Below, piece after piece: positions 61,585 to 64,000 of a DNA stretch of 64,000 bases. Position numbers and translations under genes: made by a program. Below the pieces are notes generated by a model, which worked only from the letters and a program-made list of their open reading frames with translations, ran no database searches and was not told the DNA's origin. The stretch comes from Marinomonas ostreistagni (GTDB lineage Bacteria; Pseudomonadota; Gammaproteobacteria; Pseudomonadales; Marinomonadaceae): contig NZ_JAEMUH010000010.1 of assembly GCF_016461785.1 (NCBI RefSeq), positions 1 through 64,000 of the forward strand, written 5' to 3'. The first letter of the stretch is position 1; the number at the start of each line of letters is the position of its first letter.

Positions 61585-64000
61585 TTATTCAGGTATTAAA
61601 ATTTCACGCTGACCGTTCGTTCCCATCGGCCCAACTAATCCAGCTGACTCCATCGCTTCCACCAAGTTTGCGGCTCGGTTATAACCGATTTTTAATCTAC
61701 GCTGAATGGATGAAATTGAAGCTTTACGTGTTTCAACCACAATTTTCACAGCCTCGTCATAAAGTGGGTCTTGATCTTCACCGCCCCCTCCAGCACTAAG
61801 GTCTTCCGCGCTAACCGTCACATCATTGATATAATCTGGTTCACCACGGGCTTTCCATTCTTCTACCACTGCATGCACTTCTTCGTCAGACACGAAAGCT
61901 CCATGAACACGAATAGGGGTTGGCAATCCTGCTGGCAAGTAAAGCATATCCCCCATACCAAGCAATTGATCGGCCCCCCCCTGGTCTAAGATAGTTCGAG
62001 AGTCTATTTTCGATGACACTTGGAACGCCATTCGTGTTGGGATATTGGCTTTAATCAAGCCCGTAATAACATCTACCGATGGTCGCTGTGTTGCCAACAC
62101 CAAATGTATCCCCGCTGCACGGGCTTTTTGCGCAATACGAGCAATCAACTCTTCGACTTTCTTACCTACAATCATCATCATGTCGGCAAATTCGTCGACA
62201 ACAATCACGATGTAAGGAAGGGGTTCAAGATATGGTACCGTTCTCGCTACTCCATCTTCTGAGAACATCGCCATTTCCGGTGTCCATAGAGGGTCTTCTA
62301 TTGGCTGCCCCGCTGCAGCCGCTTCACGTACCTTTTTGTTAAAACCAGCGATATTTCTCACCCCCAGTTTCGACATCAGTTTATAGCGGCGCTCCATTTC
62401 ATCTACCGACCAACGCAAACCGTTTGCGGCATCTTTCATATCCGTGATAACAGGTGTTAGCAAATGCGGAATGCCTTCGTAAATAGAAAGCTCCAACATC
62501 TTCGGATCCACCATGATCATACGCACTTCATCTGGCGTTGATTTAAGTAGCATACTTAAGATCATGGCGTTCACCCCAACGGACTTACCTGAGCCTGTTG
62601 TACCCGCTACAAGCACGTGAGGCATTTTAGCCAAGTCCACCACAACGGGTTCGCCTGAAATATCGTGACCTAATGACAAGGTTAGCGGAGATGAAGCATT
62701 GTCGTACAAAGGGGTGTTAATCACTTCAGAGAAGTAAACCGTATCTCGATGTTGGTTAGGGATTTCAATACCGATCGTTGACTTACCTGCAATGACTTCA
62801 ACGACACGCACACTCATCACACTTAATGAACGCGCAAGGTCTTTGGCAAGGTTGGTAATACGTGAAACCTTCACACCCGGCGCTGGTTGAATTTCGAAAC
62901 GCGTAATAACTGGTCCGGGATTTACCTCGACCACTTCAGCTTTGACGCCAAAATCCAATAGACGCTGCTCTAGCAAGGCTGAAAGGTCAAGCAACTCCTC
63001 TTCGGTATAGCCACCCTTTTTAGGTTTTGGCGGTGTTAGCACACTCCTATCAGGTAACGTGTAAGCCGCCTCACTTCGCTCTACTTCCGTGTGAGGACCA
63101 CCTAAGCCATCTAATTGTTTTGCTTCCGAAAGAGTTTTCACTGCCGGTCTATGAGCATTTAAATCGGGTTGCGGCTGACGAGCAGATTTTCCCTCTGAAT
63201 TGGTTGATTTAGATTTAACAAGCTCAACAGCTCTTGGCAGATCGTCTTCATCGTTTTGAGTCGATGGAACATTAAGCTGACCCTCATAGGATTTTTGTTC
63301 CGCATTCGGTATCTCTGGAGTTTTCGCTATTTCTGCTTTCTTAGCTGGTGCTTTGGGTGTTGATTCCCAAACCTCATCAAAACGGACCTCTTTATCGTCC
63401 TCTTCAATATAGAGGGTATCTTTGAAATCAAATTTATCGTCATCAAAAGAAACGCCATCTAAGCCCGCAAAGCTTGGCTCTTGATGTTCTCGCTTCTGAT
63501 TTTCAGAACTAACTGATGCCTCATCATCTCGCTGTCGCTGAAATTTACTTTTAATCGTATGCCAGAGGCCCGAAGATGACTCCTCATCAACTTGTTCTTT
63601 TTCACTTAATTGCGTTTCAGAGAGTTGCCTCTTGCGGAAAATCGCAGGCTTATCCAACTCGTCTTCATCAAAGGCCTGATCAGGAACCTTAGAAGCATTT
63701 AGCTTTCTTGCCTTGTCTTTCTTTGTGGTCGCTTTAGAATCAGCTTGTTCTTCGTCATCTTTGTCCTCACCACGCTTTAGAGCATTAGCAACTTTAAGGG
63801 AAATAAACTCTGCGCGCTCACCGATATATTCCAATAATTGGGACCAGTGAATCTGAGCAAGTAGTGTGATTGCTAAAAGAAATGCTGCCAAGCTGACAAG
63901 CGTCGCACCATCGTACCCAATCCAATGGTACAGAAGCTGCCCAAACGCTTGACCTAAAATCCCGCCAGCACCAAATTGAAGAGAAACATTACCAACAGTA
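61585..64000 (-). CDS. ftsK: DNA translocase FtsK, 5-prime end beyond the window
   Basis: The C-terminal 805 residues of a septal DNA translocase; the frame stays open to the right edge, so the first helices are outside. Visible parts are the end of the membrane domain ([19 protein letters not shown]), a long acidic, low-complexity linker (about 25-320 of the visible part), and the motor with Walker A G-T-T-G-S-G-K-S coded near 62,580-62,610. The final 65 residues form the winged-helix gamma domain ([14 protein letters not shown]) that reads KOPS sites. FtsK helps resolve chromosome dimers and clears DNA from the septum. Confidence 0.96.
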   Translation of the reverse strand, partial: TVGNVSLQFGAGGILGQAFGQLLYHWIGYDGATLVSLAAFLLAITLLAQIHWSQLLEYIGERAEFISLKVANALKRGEDKDDEEQADSKATTKKDKARKLNASKVPDQAFDEDELDKPAIFRKRQLSETQLSEKEQVDEESSSGLWHTIKSKFQRQRDDEASVSSENQKREHQEPSFAGLDGVSFDDDKFDFKDTLYIEEDDKEVRFDEVWESTPKAPAKKAEIAKTPEIPNAEQKSYEGQLNVPSTQNDEDDLPRAVELVKSKSTNSEGKSARQPQPDLNAHRPAVKTLSEAKQLDGLGGPHTEVERSEAAYTLPDRSVLTPPKPKKGGYTEEELLDLSALLEQRLLDFGVKAEVVEVNPGPVITRFEIQPAPGVKVSRITNLAKDLARSLSVMSVRVVEVIAGKSTIGIEIPNQHRDTVYFSEVINTPLYDNASSPLTLSLGHDISGEPVVVDLAKMPHVLVAGTTGSGKSVGVNAMILSMLLKSTPDEVRMIMVDPKMLELSIYEGIPHLLTPVITDMKDAANGLRWSVDEMERRYKLMSKLGVRNIAGFNKKVREAAAAGQPIEDPLWTPEMAMFSEDGVARTVPYLEPLPYIVIVVDEFADMMMIVGKKVEELIARIAQKARAAGIHLVLATQRPSVDVITGLIKANIPTRMAFQVSSKIDSRTILDQGGADQLLGMGDMLYLPAGLPTPIRVHGAFVSDEEVHAVVEEWKARGEPDYINDVTVSAEDLSAGGGGEDQDPLYDEAVKIVVETRKASISSIQRRLKIGYNRAANLVEAMESAGLVGPMGTNGQREILIPE

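Overview
The window is a 64 kb stretch of the main chromosome of a marine gammaproteobacterium, most likely Marinomonas or a close relative in the Oceanospirillales. This is inferred from recognised proteins and gene order, not from a database match. The blocks gacA-uvrC-pgsA-tRNA(Gly,Cys,Leu) and yccA-tusDCBE ... cobA-serS-crcB-rarA-lolA-ftsK follow an order familiar from Pseudomonas-type genomes. Base composition looks fairly even and moderate. I see no IS element, prophage, CRISPR array or rRNA gene. ftsK runs off the right edge; all other genes appear complete.

Region by region. (1) 1-5.6 kb: a chaperone-usher-like surface-fibre locus (two DUF4402 subunits, PapD-like chaperone, large usher-like barrel protein with a SPOR-like tail), facing a SPOR lipoprotein. 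(2) 6.3-16 kb: a glycogen-processing cluster made of a full-length relative of the eukaryotic phosphorylase kinase alpha/beta subunit, branching enzyme glgB and debranching enzyme glgX, followed by a receiver-TPR protein and the kinase srkA. (3) 16.9-22.6 kb: a three-gene RND efflux operon. (4) 22.8-31.9 kb: a DUF4212/SSF sodium-solute symporter pair, bluB, slyD, a CrbS/MxtR-type SSF hybrid histidine kinase and a TetR regulator. (5) 31.9-35 kb: small metabolic and RNA-modification genes, plus a Fur-box-controlled gene with an overlapping 24-residue membrane microprotein. (6) 35-38.7 kb: a tightly packed cobalamin operon, cobT-cobS-cobC-like-TRIC channel-cobO. (7) 38.7-45.9 kb: rlmB, rnr, and the divergent ppsR/ppsA pair. 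(8) 46-49.3 kb: an unknown membrane protein, ybiI, a Cache chemoreceptor and three tRNA genes. (9) 49.4-54.2 kb: pgsA, uvrC, gacA and a chromosomal pair of DnaT-like and lambda-P-like replication proteins. (10) 54.4-64 kb: hpf, a YccA-like protein, tusDCBE, cobA, serS, crcB, rarA, lolA and ftsK.

The most unusual material is the phosphorylase-kinase-like protein in a glycogen operon, the usher with a SPOR-like C-terminus next to a SPOR lipoprotein, the Fur-controlled gene with its overlapping microprotein, the TRIC channel inside the cobalamin operon, and the DnaT/lambda-P pair. Start codons were moved from the longest ORF wherever a Shine-Dalgarno sequence or family alignment decided it; several are GTG or TTG, and yqaA probably uses a rare start. 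All functional names rest on reading protein sequence and recalled family knowledge, since no search could be run.
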